Made by a program: the position numbers and the translations under genes
From: Oscillospiraceae bacterium
GTDB taxonomy: Bacteria; Bacillota; Clostridia; Saccharofermentanales; Saccharofermentanaceae
Length of the DNA stretch: 61,116 bases
NCBI GenBank assembly: GCA_902764825.1
Contig: CACWXL010000010.1
Location: 1-61,116 of the forward strand
Direction of reading: 5' to 3'
Shown here: positions 41,893-51,213 of the stretch, in pieces
Layout: each line of letters begins with the position of its first letter
Position numbering within the stretch: position 1 is the first letter of the stretch
The notes under the pieces: model-generated
What the model was told of the DNA's origin: nothing
The model's input: the letters and a program-made list of their open reading frames with translations, nothing else
The model's database searches: none

Positions 41893-42459
41893 ATGCGCAG
41901 AGTCATTCATAAAATATTTTGGGTCTGGCAGCTCGAGAAAGAACAGGCTTGGATCAATGAGATGGCTTCACACGGATATTCTCTTGAACATGCAGGAAGG
42001 CTGACATTCGAATTTGAAGAAACAGAAGCTGACCTCTATACTTACAAAACGCTTTTCCTCAAGGGCTGGGCAGACAGTGAAGAGAACAGAAAGTATTTGA
42101 AGTTCCTGGAGGAAATGGGGATCAAGGTAGTCTGCTATATCAACTATCCCGGTACAACCTGGATATACACAAGGGCATTAAAGGCCGATTACCCTGACGG
42201 GATTGATCTGTTCTCCGACATCGATTCCAGGATCAAAGGCATGAGAGTAATGGCCGGATACATGATATTCGTTATGTTAATGATGCTCTCAGCAACCTTG
42301 CTGAATCTCTGGTATGCATTCGGAATGGGACACTTCCTGCCTCTGAATTTTATCTGTGCATCAGCGGTATTTGTTCTTTCCGTTTTCGCAGCGGTTGCAA
42401 CAGTCAGGCTCTTCGTTAATATCGGAAAGCTAAAAAAAGAGCGCGCGATACACGAATAA
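41893..42459 (+). CDS. DUF2812 membrane protein
   Basis: 188 aa. The N-terminal soluble domain has WQLEKEQAWINEMASHGYSLEH (DUF2812, ~residues 11-95), and two helices at ~118-138 and ~150-172 form a membrane hairpin. The family is nearly always found next to PadR regulators and its function is unknown. The ATG is 2 bases after the PadR stop, so expression is coupled. Confidence 0.88.
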   Translation: MRRVIHKIFWVWQLEKEQAWINEMASHGYSLEHAGRLTFEFEETEADLYTYKTLFLKGWADSEENRKYLKFLEEMGIKVVCYINYPGTTWIYTRALKADYPDGIDLFSDIDSRIKGMRVMAGYMIFVMLMMLSATLLNLWYAFGMGHFLPLNFICASAVFVLSVFAAVATVRLFVNIGKLKKERAIHE

Positions 42460-42509
42460 ACGTAACATTTCAAATAATTAATAATCCGCAAATATGGAGG
42501 AAATTACTT

Positions 42510-43697
42510 ATGGAAAAATTAAGTGATCAGGACAGACTGCGCCCATGGATGGGATTTGTCCTTTTCGGAGTCGTGATGGCATTCTTTATATTCGTATGCG
42601 CACCGCTCCAGCAGCACCTCGGAATACCGGGACTCGTGCTGACAGAACTCGGATTTCTGATAATGGCCGTGGTCTATTGCCTTATACGCAAGGTTAAGAT
42701 CAGGGAAGTCTTTCCGGTAAAGAAAGTTAAAGCAAGGGATATCTTCGGATCGATCCTTCTCGTCCTGGGAGCATTCCCCCTCTCGTTAATGCTGGTTGCG
42801 GTCACAGCGATCATCTTCCCGTCAGCAACATCTGAGGTCGGAGATCTGAATTCGTTTATCTATGGAAATCTTAATTTCCCTATGGCAGTTCTTATCGTCG
42901 CCCTTATGCCTGCGATCTGTGAGGAAGCGATCCACAGAGGCGCCATTTTGAGTAACTTCAGAGGCATGAAGCACGACTGGGTAATCGTCCTCATCATGGG
43001 CTTATTCTTCGGAATCAATCACATGTCAGTCTTAAGATTCCTTACGACAATGACTCTCGGACTTTTCTTAAGCTATGTCGTAGTAAAGAAGAACAACATC
43101 ATTTTGTCGATGATCATGCACTTCACAAACAACATGATCTCGGTAAGTATCACATATCTTTTGGGACAGGGGAACACCGGCTCGGTATCAGCTTCATCGA
43201 TCGATTATTCTTCAGTACTCGGCACATACATGATCCTCGGATTTGCATCTCCTATCCTTATCACTGTAGGACTTATGCTCGTATATCCTGAGGGCCATAA
43301 GAAGATCAGATTCCTCTTTGCGGGAATCCTCGCAGCGCTTCTCCTTGCCGGAGGCGTCGCTGTCAACACCGTCACAACGGCGAAAAACATGCTTCTCAAC
43401 ACAACCATCGGTTATGAGGTCTCTGCCGAGCATAAGGACAGTTCAATAATCGACTTTACTGTTGAGGAAGACCGCGATGCTACAGTAGTCGTTGTAATCA
43501 CGAATGCTGAAGGTGACTATAAGGTCCGGATAGACGGCGATAAGGGCAGCAGTATCATCAATGCACCTGTTCCTGACGGACTGGTCCGTATGATCACTTA
43601 CAATGTCTCGCTTCCGGCAGATCACTATGTCATAACGGTGGAAGCAGGTGACAATGCTGTAGGAGAGAAACCGCAGATAGAGATCGCGATCAGATAA
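42510..43697 (+). CDS. CPBP-family intramembrane metalloprotease with extracellular C-terminal domain
   Basis: 395 aa. About eight membrane helices with the CPBP/Abi motifs: EEAIHRG (Glu138/Glu139), FFGINHMS, and MIMHFTNNM. Such proteins (Rce1-like) cleave within membranes or protect against bacteriocins. After the last helix at ~263-283 there is an extra ~110-residue soluble domain, rich in beta-strand (TVVVVITNAEGDYKVRIDG), not typical of the family. The gene is third in the PadR-DUF2812 operon, so it is probably induced with them. GGAGG precedes the start. Confidence 0.85.
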   Translation: MEKLSDQDRLRPWMGFVLFGVVMAFFIFVCAPLQQHLGIPGLVLTELGFLIMAVVYCLIRKVKIREVFPVKKVKARDIFGSILLVLGAFPLSLMLVAVTAIIFPSATSEVGDLNSFIYGNLNFPMAVLIVALMPAICEEAIHRGAILSNFRGMKHDWVIVLIMGLFFGINHMSVLRFLTTMTLGLFLSYVVVKKNNIILSMIMHFTNNMISVSITYLLGQGNTGSVSASSIDYSSVLGTYMILGFASPILITVGLMLVYPEGHKKIRFLFAGILAALLLAGGVAVNTVTTAKNMLLNTTIGYEVSAEHKDSSIIDFTVEEDRDATVVVVITNAEGDYKVRIDGDKGSSIINAPVPDGLVRMITYNVSLPADHYVITVEAGDNAVGEKPQIEIAIR

Positions 43698-43721
43698 GTT
43701 TTCGTTGCTCCCGAGAAAAAC

Positions 43722-43756
43722 AGCGGCTGCCTCGTATGTGAGACAGCCGCTTTGCT
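43722..43756. terminator. Bidirectional terminator
   Basis: AGCGGCTG (43722-43729) pairs with CAGCCGCT (43744-43751). T-runs flank it on both strands, serving the CPBP operon and the leftward ACT-domain gene. Confidence 0.8.
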
Positions 43757-43758
43757 TT

Positions 43759-44124
43759 TTACTTTATGTTATATCCTTTGTCTTTCAGCACACTCAAGGC
43801 TTTCTCGAAGTTTTCTTCCTTCACGAGGATATAGTCCGTGTTATATGTCGATACGGCAAAGATACCGATCTTATTTTCCGCGAGTATCGAAGAGATCTTC
43901 GATAAGATCCCGATGAGCGAGAAGTCTAAAACTCCTTCGATCCGGAAGCCTTTCCATCCGTCATCTCTTTCGAGCGTGCCGGAAGGGCAGTCGGAGGTCT
44001 TGCATACAAGTGATATCTCTTCGTCCGTGCGCGCAGCAAACCAGAAATCCTTCTCCGGTACAAGATCTGATTCAGACTTCAATTTGCAAACCGTGAACTG
44101 ATAAGGCAAACGTTTAAGATCCAT
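43759..44124 (-). CDS. ACT-domain protein
   Basis: 121 aa from the ATG at 44122-44124. The open frame extends much further upstream but that part overlaps another gene and has no start signals. The C-terminal half FSLIGILSKISSILAENKIGIFAVSTYNTDYILVKEENFEKAL is an ACT domain of the type found in small standalone amino-acid-sensing proteins (CASTOR-like). The N-terminal half has FWFAARTDEEISLVC. It probably binds a small ligand such as an amino acid. Its Shine-Dalgarno site GGAG lies in the end of the upstream membrane gene at 44133. Confidence 0.8.
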   Translation of the reverse strand: MDLKRLPYQFTVCKLKSESDLVPEKDFWFAARTDEEISLVCKTSDCPSGTLERDDGWKGFRIEGVLDFSLIGILSKISSILAENKIGIFAVSTYNTDYILVKEENFEKALSVLKDKGYNIK

Positions 44125-44132
44125 GGAACTGT

Positions 44133-44504
44133 TTATTCTCCTTCTCCGAATTCTTTTTCCTCCTGCCATGCCTTCTGGAACTTGAAGGTCATGATGATCG
44201 CATAGACACCGATGAATACGACCCACCATCCGCTGAGCCTTCCGTTGGTGATCGATGTGATGTAGATATGAAGGACTGAATATGCGGTCAGGACTATTGC
44301 TGCGACTCTGCTCTGAAGAAGATGGATCAGGAGCGAGCATGTAAGCAAGACTACAACCGTGGGAATCGATGAATACAGTCCGTTCTTTATCACGTTCAGA
44401 TACAGGGTAAGACCTGAAAGGACATAGCCTAAGACTGCACATGTAAAGATGTTCTTGCTGATCGTGCGCATTTTGGATGATTTAAAGAACTCCCATCTGG
44501 TCAT
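44133..44504 (-). CDS. Small membrane protein, four transmembrane helices
   Basis: 123 aa, hydrophobic throughout, with helices near 20-40, 45-63, 66-86 and 92-110, then an acidic C-terminus (EEKEFGEGE). GGAGG 9 bases before the ATG. No motif recognised. It is in an operon with the ACT-domain gene that starts 9 bases later. Confidence 0.65.
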   Translation of the reverse strand: MTRWEFFKSSKMRTISKNIFTCAVLGYVLSGLTLYLNVIKNGLYSSIPTVVVLLTCSLLIHLLQSRVAAIVLTAYSVLHIYITSITNGRLSGWWVVFIGVYAIIMTFKFQKAWQEEKEFGEGE

Positions 44505-44608
44505 GTGTTAAACCTCCTTCAGTTTTCTGTTAATTGTTAATGCAATTATATCAATAAAAAAATGGTACAATGCTTGTTGCTGATAAATATCAGCAGGGGG
44601 TAGATCTT

Positions 44609-45445
44609 ATGCGTTCGAAAGTTTTATTGATACTGATGATAGTGATCCCGGTCACGGTCTTTTTCGTATTCGGAGCCGCTGCGGGCATTTACTGCATCAT
44701 AAACCGCAGTACGGACGAAGTTCCTGATTCAAGCTCGCTCTATGTATATGCGGTTGACAGGGAATTCGGCGAACTGAATCAGAGGTATGCCAAAGCAAGA
44801 GGCATTGAGCCTATTGATGATACGGCTCTAATTACTTATGAAACAGTGCCTGACATTTCTCAAATGGACGGGGTCAAGAGCCTTTTCATTTTTGACGATG
44901 CCGCTTTCTCCGAGTTCTGTGAAAGGATCAATTCAGGAGAGACCCTTAAGGCTGCAGTTCCGTATGATGCATACGTCTTTTACGGAGACCCGTCAGGCAT
45001 GAGATCGGTATTCGGCATTGAGATCCCTCATGATGTCAGACTCCCAAATTCGAAATATGTTGTCTTCAGAATAAGCAAGGAAAAAGTCGAGCAGGTCAGT
45101 GAAGAGCCGGATTATTTCCTGTATTACGAGTACGATCCGGAGACGTGGGAAGAATTCAATAAAAAGCTTCACGATTATCTTGTAAAAGACGATGCCACAT
45201 CAGATGTGAGTATGCTGATAACCACAAAGAACAAGTCTGATGCTTCCAATCTTCAGATGGAACTGATGTATAGATATCCTGCTTCGAATTACTGTTCAGC
45301 AGAATTTACGAAAGCATGGGTAGGATCTTATAACAACGAGATCAAGGGCAGGATACTTGTTGCCGGCCTTATTACCGCTATTCCTCTGGCAGGTGTCGAG
45401 ATCCTTTTGGGAATATTAAGAAAACCGCGCAAAAAAGCCGGATAA
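44609..45445 (+). CDS. Membrane-anchored protein of unknown function
   Basis: 278 aa from the ATG at 44609, chosen because AGGGGG lies 8 bases upstream. N-terminal helix (~6-30), a ~220-residue extracytoplasmic domain rich in Asp, Glu and Tyr, and a second helix (~252-268) before a basic tail (RKPRKKAG). No domain recognised; the YVYAVDREFGELNQRYAKA segment and repeated acidic patches suggest a surface-exposed binding domain. It stands alone between divergent and unrelated genes. Confidence 0.6.
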   Translation: MRSKVLLILMIVIPVTVFFVFGAAAGIYCIINRSTDEVPDSSSLYVYAVDREFGELNQRYAKARGIEPIDDTALITYETVPDISQMDGVKSLFIFDDAAFSEFCERINSGETLKAAVPYDAYVFYGDPSGMRSVFGIEIPHDVRLPNSKYVVFRISKEKVEQVSEEPDYFLYYEYDPETWEEFNKKLHDYLVKDDATSDVSMLITTKNKSDASNLQMELMYRYPASNYCSAEFTKAWVGSYNNEIKGRILVAGLITAIPLAGVEILLGILRKPRKKAG

Positions 45446-45564
45446 TGTCTGATAAACAGAGGCATTTATATCAAACATAATATACATTTTTCTCAAAGGT
45501 AGAACTTTTCGCTCCTGATGATATAATGACTATCGGTTTATTGTGGAAAGGGTAGTTCGGGTTA

Positions 45565-46599
45565 ATGCAAAAGCTTTTAACTGTGGCGATCCCCTCCTAT
45601 AACTCGCAGGATTATGTCAGAAGGGCTATTGAGAGCCTTCTGCCGGGTAAGGAGCAGGTGGAAGTAATCGTTGTTGATGACGGTTCGACAGATGACACTT
45701 CCGGGATCGCTGAGGAATATATAGAGAAATATCCGGATACCGTCCGTCTTATAAGGAAAGAGAACGGCGGTCACGGCGATGCAGTAATGGCAGGTCTTAG
45801 CGCAGCTACAGGCCTTTATTTCAGAGTGCTCGATTCAGACGACTGGCTCGAAAAGGATTCACTGCTCAAGCTTTTAAATGTTCTTGAGGAGATGCGTGAT
45901 CCTCAAAAGGCCGCAGATCTCGTTATTACCAACTATGTTTATGAGAAGGTCAATGAGGGCAAGAGATGTCCGATCAATTACCGCAAGACGCTTCCTGTCG
46001 GCAGGCTCTTCGGATGGGATGAAGTCGGCAAGTGGGCGACAGGTTCTTATATCCTGATGCACTCTGCGACATACCGCACCGAGCTTGCCAGAAACAGCGG
46101 AATGAAGCTTCCCAAGCACACTTTCTATGTAGATCATCTTTTCGTATGCTACCCCATGATGAAGGTAGAGAAGATGTACTACCTTGATGTTGATCTTTAC
46201 CGTTATTTCATCGGCCGTGAGGACCAGTCCGTAAATGAGAAGGTCATGTTGAGCCGCATGGATCAGCAGCTTAAGGTCAACCGCCTTATGCTCTATGAAC
46301 TTGATACGGATTCTTTGCAGAACAAGGCACAGCGCGAATATCTGTACTACTATACGGAGATAGTCACGCTTGCGACAGTCTCATTCCTGCTCCGTCTTCA
46401 CACAAAAGAAGACGAACAGGTCATGCAGTCTTTCCTGGATGAGATCGAGCAAAAGCGTCCCGAATATTACAAGTGGATCACCAAAGGCCCGTTTACAAAG
46501 CACATGATCGGTCCCGTCCGCAAGTGGCCGCACTGGATAAGCTATCCTCTGCACCGTTTGGGCTACCAGATAGCAAGAAAGCTCTTCGGATTCAACTGA
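45565..46599 (+). CDS. Family 2 glycosyltransferase
   Basis: 344 aa. GT-A fold: LTVAIPSYNSQDYVRRAIES, VEVIVVDDGSTDDT and the metal-binding DSDDW (~residues 93-97). It transfers a sugar from a nucleotide donor to a cell-surface acceptor. Its stop (46597-46599) directly abuts the stop of the convergent flippase-domain gene at 46600, suggesting a linked role in envelope glycan or lipid synthesis, which is inference. Confidence 0.85.
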   Translation: MQKLLTVAIPSYNSQDYVRRAIESLLPGKEQVEVIVVDDGSTDDTSGIAEEYIEKYPDTVRLIRKENGGHGDAVMAGLSAATGLYFRVLDSDDWLEKDSLLKLLNVLEEMRDPQKAADLVITNYVYEKVNEGKRCPINYRKTLPVGRLFGWDEVGKWATGSYILMHSATYRTELARNSGMKLPKHTFYVDHLFVCYPMMKVEKMYYLDVDLYRYFIGREDQSVNEKVMLSRMDQQLKVNRLMLYELDTDSLQNKAQREYLYYYTEIVTLATVSFLLRLHTKEDEQVMQSFLDEIEQKRPEYYKWITKGPFTKHMIGPVRKWPHWISYPLHRLGYQIARKLFGFN

Positions 46600-47616
46600 T
46601 CATTTTTTCGAAGGCTTGACCGAGAGGGCAGCCAATCCCAATCCGCTCATTACAAGCGGCAGCGTAAAGCTTACAAAACGCGACAGGAGCATAACGCTTC
46701 CCAATAAAGTTGACGGAATAAGATCCGCATAGAACAGCGCATAGCCGTATTCCGTGACGCCTGCAGCGCCCGGCAGCGGCAGCGAAGATACCGATATGAA
46801 GAGCGACGCCTGCGTGCGGAGGACCGTGAACCAGTCCAGGTCAGTGCATCCCACGGCATGTGCGCAGAGGAATGTCACCGTGTGGAAAAGCACCAGCTGC
46901 ACCAGTGAAGTAATGAGCATCTTAACGAATACGAGCTTGTTCTTCCTGAGGAGAGCTGCCGCCTTTCTGTAAGATGCGAAAGACCTTAAGAACTTGAACT
47001 TCTCGCCTGGCTTTATGCCGCGCATCTTCATGAACTTAAGCCCGATCCCGATGAAGAAGCCCGCAAGTTTTCTCGTAAACAGAACGCAGATAAGAAATGC
47101 GATTATCGCAAGATTTAAGGCAAAGCCGATAGGGAAGACATAAGCAAACCTTCCCTGGAGCTTAAAGACTTCGCCGCGTGAGCAGATGACACCGACGATG
47201 CCCAGGAATACCGCCGCACACTGGAAGCTCAAAAGCGCGCACAGGAGCGTAAATGCACTGTGTGATACCTTAAGCTTATCCTTTGCCATGAAGTAGAGCT
47301 GGCCCGGCTGTCCTCCTGTCGAAGACGGCGTTATCGAGCTGAAAAAGAATCCTGCAAATGAATATCTCATCATCTGCGCGAAGGTGATCTTATATCCCGC
47401 GAGCTTTAAGCATCTGCTGATATTTATACCGTCGCATAACGCATAGACGGCCATCGATAAGACAGCGGCCAATACCCACCGGATATCGGCGTTCCTGAGC
47501 GTTCCCAAGATGTCCTGACCCTTAAGCTCTTTGTAGACGACATATACGGTCGCTCCGCCGAGAATAAGCAGGAACAACGCACTGAGCCACAAAGACTTTT
47601 TCTTAAAGAGACCCAT
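46600..47616 (-). CDS. MprF/AglD2-like flippase-domain membrane protein
   Basis: 338 aa, 8-9 membrane helices, with SITPSSTGGQPGQLYFM and SSLPLPGAAGVTEYGYALF. These motifs mark the lysylphosphatidylglycerol synthase transmembrane region family (UPF0104), which flips lipids or serves in glycolipid synthesis. It lacks the synthase half of MprF. It is tail-to-tail with a GT2 gene. The Shine-Dalgarno site is weak. Confidence 0.85.
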   Translation of the reverse strand: MGLFKKKSLWLSALFLLILGGATVYVVYKELKGQDILGTLRNADIRWVLAAVLSMAVYALCDGINISRCLKLAGYKITFAQMMRYSFAGFFFSSITPSSTGGQPGQLYFMAKDKLKVSHSAFTLLCALLSFQCAAVFLGIVGVICSRGEVFKLQGRFAYVFPIGFALNLAIIAFLICVLFTRKLAGFFIGIGLKFMKMRGIKPGEKFKFLRSFASYRKAAALLRKNKLVFVKMLITSLVQLVLFHTVTFLCAHAVGCTDLDWFTVLRTQASLFISVSSLPLPGAAGVTEYGYALFYADLIPSTLLGSVMLLSRFVSFTLPLVMSGLGLAALSVKPSKK

Positions 47617-47775
47617 TTATCAACTAATCCATCCCTTATTAATATCAGCGAAGTTATTGTAGGAGTTTTTCAGGCAGTTTTCAATTATAAGGGAAGCTTT
47701 CCCTCAAACTTCGCTCACTTGAGTACTCCAAGTCGTATATAATTGTGCCTGAGCGAAAAACACGGAGAAAGAAAC

Positions 47776-48186
47776 ATGAAAAGATTACTGGCTACATTGC
47801 TTGCTGCCGGCATGGCACTGTCCATTGCATCCTGCGGCAACAAGGATTCCGAACCTGTCATCGAAAAGACCGAAGATACAACAGTTACCACTGCAGAGAC
47901 CAAGCCCCAGGGCTGGGAAGGTTCTTATCAGTCTGCTCAAACGGAAGAGCATTTTACTATCTACGACGTGACCGACAAAGGCTTCAAAGTCGAGTTCTAC
48001 CATTTTGAAGAAGGTCTTCTCGAGAAGTTCGACTACGACATGGAATACGACAATGCCGACAGGACCCTGGCATCCCAGGTCGGAAGCGCCGACGACAACG
48101 GCGGCTGGGAATACTGCTTTGCTTTTGGCGGCTCAAGGATCACCGTCACCTGGCAGGGCAACATGGATACGTATAACAGGGTCTGA
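47776..48186 (+). CDS. Small lipoprotein, unknown function
   Basis: 136 aa from the ATG at 47776 (GGAG upstream). Lipobox SIASC (Cys20), Thr/Glu-rich linker, then a compact domain with GWEGSYQSAQTEEHFTIYD, TDKGFKVEFYHFEEG and WEYCFAFGGSRITVTWQG, resembling a small beta-barrel, lipocalin-like fold. No close family known. It ends before a 173-bp gap without genes. Confidence 0.65.
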   Translation: MKRLLATLLAAGMALSIASCGNKDSEPVIEKTEDTTVTTAETKPQGWEGSYQSAQTEEHFTIYDVTDKGFKVEFYHFEEGLLEKFDYDMEYDNADRTLASQVGSADDNGGWEYCFAFGGSRITVTWQGNMDTYNRV

Positions 48187-48359
48187 ACGCGGCTGCTATA
48201 ACCTGGCCTGAATGCGCCGGTTATAACGGTGGCAGAACGTGTCAGTTAAGGATTTGTTGCCTTCTAAGCGGACGCAAAGAGCAACATTTAGAGCAACAAT
48301 CTGACAGCCTCGAAAACCGCGGCCTTTTCGCATACCCAATCAAAACAATAGTAATCAGA

Positions 48360-51032
48360 TCAGTCGAGTTCTATCTCGATCACGCTGCCTATCTTGTCCT
48401 TGGGGAGCACATTTGCGCCTTCGCTTATGAGCACCCCGTCGACCGTGATCGACTTTACCGCTGAAGCGTTCACATCTTTCTTATAAACCACCGTGACCGG
48501 CTTGCCGTTGAATTCGAAGCTGACGGAAGCCTTGCCCTCAGAGTCGAACTGCGAAGGCAGGAGCTTTGGCTCAAATACCATCGAACCGTAAGCGCCCTTT
48601 ATGCCGAACATTTCCGTTAAGACTGTGAGCATGAGCCAGCTTGCCGCGCCGGTGAGGTAGTGGTAAACGCCTCTGCCCTTGGGATCGAAATATTCAGGAA
48701 CGCCGGGATAGATCTTACTCTTCTCAAAGTCTGTCGCATGGCGGTAGAGCGTGCCGATGACTTTCCAGCCTTCTTCCTTAAAGCCTCTGGAATAAAGTGC
48801 GTTGCCGAACATGACGGTCATGTGCGAGAAGACTGCGCCGTTCTCCTTCTGGCCGTAGGAGAAGCCGAACATACGGCCCATGTCGGTCTTGATCTCACCG
48901 AAATCAGTATTGAGCTTATAACCTCCGATCGAAGGATCGTAGATGTATCTGTCGGCGGACTTAACGATATCAGCGATCTGCTCTTCGGTCGCAACGCCGG
49001 ACATGACCGTGAACACTTCGCCCGTGAGCATCATGGCAGGGCGGCCGTGCTTATCGCCGTTCTTCTCCAATGCGTTTCCGCTGTTGTCGTAGTAGCCGTT
49101 ATATCTGGAATAGCCCTCACTGTCGGTGAACCATTCGGTCTGTCTGATGTGGTTGATTATCCAGTCAGCCTTCTTGTCGAGATCATCTGCGAGCATGTCG
49201 ATGTCAAAGGACTTCTTTGTGCCCGTAAAGCCTGTTTTAACATTGTTACAATAGTTCAACAGCACGGCCTGGAGCTTATCTGCATCGTACACGCCGAGGA
49301 GACCCTCGAGCTCTTCGCAGGCCTCTATGGAAGCCTTTCCGGAGACCTTTTTGTACTCTCGAAGGATAGATGCGAGCTTTTTGTAGTTGCCTGCATAGGC
49401 TGCCGTGAAGGCCACGCTCTCGCCCTTATCCTTGCCCATGTCGAGTGCGTCGTTCCAGTCGGCGCCTCTGAGCTTCATGTGACCGTGCTCACCGACGTCG
49501 AAGAAGGCTGCGAAATTCTGCAGCAGGAGGTGCTCCATGACAGATCCTTCAGAATGAACGCCGCTAAGGTCGGTATCCTTATCGAGGAGTTCCTCACCTC
49601 TCATTACCTGGCGGTCAATGAAGTAGGGCGCCTTCTCGTCAAGGATCTTAAGGTCGCCTGTCTGCTTTATGTAGAGGTCCATCGTCATGAAAGGCCACAT
49701 TGCATGGTCCATCCAGACTCTTGTGATGCCGTTCCTGTCAGCGATGAATTCGCCGCTCTTGCTGCCTATTATGGTGGCATTGGTGCCGTCGCATCTTACG
49801 CCGCCGAAGTTATCGACGAGCATGCCTCTGACGTCAGAAGGGTCCATGATTATGAGCGCCAGACAGTCCTGCCAGAGGTCTCTCCAGCCTCTTCCGCCCT
49901 TGCCGTAGTCGTGGTGGGGGAGGAATGAGCAGCCGTAGATCCTGCGGAGCATCGGCTGGACGCCTACCCAGTACATCCAGTTGTCGAAGGCCTCGTCACC
50001 GGTGTGGAACCTGACGTTGTTCCTGTCGATCCAGTAATTCTTGTTTTTCGCGAATTCGGCATCGAAAGCTTCCGGATTCAGGTATTTAACAGCCATTGTC
50101 TGAAGAGCGCCGGATACTGCGAGGATCTCTTCCTCGGTATCGGAGGGCTTGTCTATGTCATCTGTCGCGAGCGCGAAAAAATAATCCTCAGATTCTCCGG
50201 GCGCCAGAGTCTTATTGTAGAACATGGCAGCGCCCATGGCTTCGAAGCCGTCAACCCGGTCGCCGGGGTGATATGCATCAATTTGAGGCACAGGGAATCT
50301 CGGGTTATCGAAAGCTCCGCCTTCGCCGATATAATCCTCGACGACAGGGCAGAAGACAGCCGGCTTTTTACAGTCTCCTTCGGCGGCGAAGAAGCCGTAG
50401 ACCACTTTATTTCTTCTGTGACCTCTCTCATCGAAAGTAAGTGTCGGATTATTGGTAACGCCGTATTCGGTCACGGTCATGCGGTTGAGCATGGACGTAA
50501 CGTTTCTGTGGTCTCTGATGTTATCGGCAGAGCGGCCGTAGATGGGCGTAGCGGCAGTAGGCGTGAATGTAACAGGGGAAGAGCCGTTGTTTATGACTCT
50601 TACGCGGGTAAGCTCGATCCTGTCGGAAGTCTCTACGGGTACGAACGTTGTGATCTCGGTCTCAATATCCGTACCGGAGATCTTACGGTTCACCTGCTGC
50701 CATAAAAGACCGTTTGTTAAGGTAACCTTGTCTTTTTCGGGAGTGAATTTTTTCGCGTGCTGGGAAGCGGAAGCTCCTGTCGCGGATATGAGCGTGCCGT
50801 CTTCCATCCAAAGCCAGAAGTTCCTGGTCGAGCGGTTGTTGTGAAGATTATCGGAAGATACAGGTTCCAATATGAAAGTGTTCTGTGAAGTCTTGAGGTC
50901 GCCGCCAAGCTCGGGAGTAAGACAGCCCATCATGCCGCTTGCAGCGCCGACGGGAAAATAAAGATAGCTGTAAAGATCAGGATCTTTCAGTGTGAATGTG
51001 CCGTTCTCATCAAAGAATTTATAACCTTCCAT
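48360..51032 (-). CDS. GH94 glycoside phosphorylase (cellobiose/laminaribiose-type)
   Basis: 890 aa. The whole length matches GH94 (former GT36): an N-terminal beta-sandwich (~1-320), the (alpha/alpha)6 catalytic barrel with YGKGGRGWRDLWQD, GGVRCDGTNATIIG and the catalytic Asp region LRGADWNDALD (~Asp525/Asp528), and a C-terminal jelly-roll. These enzymes cleave beta-linked glucosides with phosphate, saving ATP in fermenters. Laminaribiose, 1,2-beta-glucan or related substrates are all possible; the sequence alone does not choose. It is cytosolic (no signal peptide), AAGGAG upstream. No sugar transporter is adjacent. Confidence 0.88.
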   Translation of the reverse strand: MEGYKFFDENGTFTLKDPDLYSYLYFPVGAASGMMGCLTPELGGDLKTSQNTFILEPVSSDNLHNNRSTRNFWLWMEDGTLISATGASASQHAKKFTPEKDKVTLTNGLLWQQVNRKISGTDIETEITTFVPVETSDRIELTRVRVINNGSSPVTFTPTAATPIYGRSADNIRDHRNVTSMLNRMTVTEYGVTNNPTLTFDERGHRRNKVVYGFFAAEGDCKKPAVFCPVVEDYIGEGGAFDNPRFPVPQIDAYHPGDRVDGFEAMGAAMFYNKTLAPGESEDYFFALATDDIDKPSDTEEEILAVSGALQTMAVKYLNPEAFDAEFAKNKNYWIDRNNVRFHTGDEAFDNWMYWVGVQPMLRRIYGCSFLPHHDYGKGGRGWRDLWQDCLALIIMDPSDVRGMLVDNFGGVRCDGTNATIIGSKSGEFIADRNGITRVWMDHAMWPFMTMDLYIKQTGDLKILDEKAPYFIDRQVMRGEELLDKDTDLSGVHSEGSVMEHLLLQNFAAFFDVGEHGHMKLRGADWNDALDMGKDKGESVAFTAAYAGNYKKLASILREYKKVSGKASIEACEELEGLLGVYDADKLQAVLLNYCNNVKTGFTGTKKSFDIDMLADDLDKKADWIINHIRQTEWFTDSEGYSRYNGYYDNSGNALEKNGDKHGRPAMMLTGEVFTVMSGVATEEQIADIVKSADRYIYDPSIGGYKLNTDFGEIKTDMGRMFGFSYGQKENGAVFSHMTVMFGNALYSRGFKEEGWKVIGTLYRHATDFEKSKIYPGVPEYFDPKGRGVYHYLTGAASWLMLTVLTEMFGIKGAYGSMVFEPKLLPSQFDSEGKASVSFEFNGKPVTVVYKKDVNASAVKSITVDGVLISEGANVLPKDKIGSVIEIELD

Positions 51033-51213
51033 AGTTATAGTCTCCTTAATTTAATTAGCCACCTTCTGACAGTATAAATGATTTTATTCGAGTTTTCCTT
51101 ACGCATTTTCGTATTTTGAAAACACCATTCAAAAACGGCAGCCCTATGCCTTATAATAGGAGATGTCCGCGAAAAAAAACGGACCAAAATCTTTCTCAAG
51201 GAGAAACTGGAAT

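Noticed and set aside
43759..44442. Long 227-codon reading of the ACT-domain gene
   Set aside because: The upstream 105 codons overlap the membrane gene at 44133-44504 in another frame and look like noncoding translation; the ATG at 44124 begins the conserved part.
48660..49928. 422-codon open frame antisense to the GH94 phosphorylase
   Set aside because: The GH94 protein is full length with clear motifs; the antisense frame has no Shine-Dalgarno site or recognisable domain and arises from codon bias.
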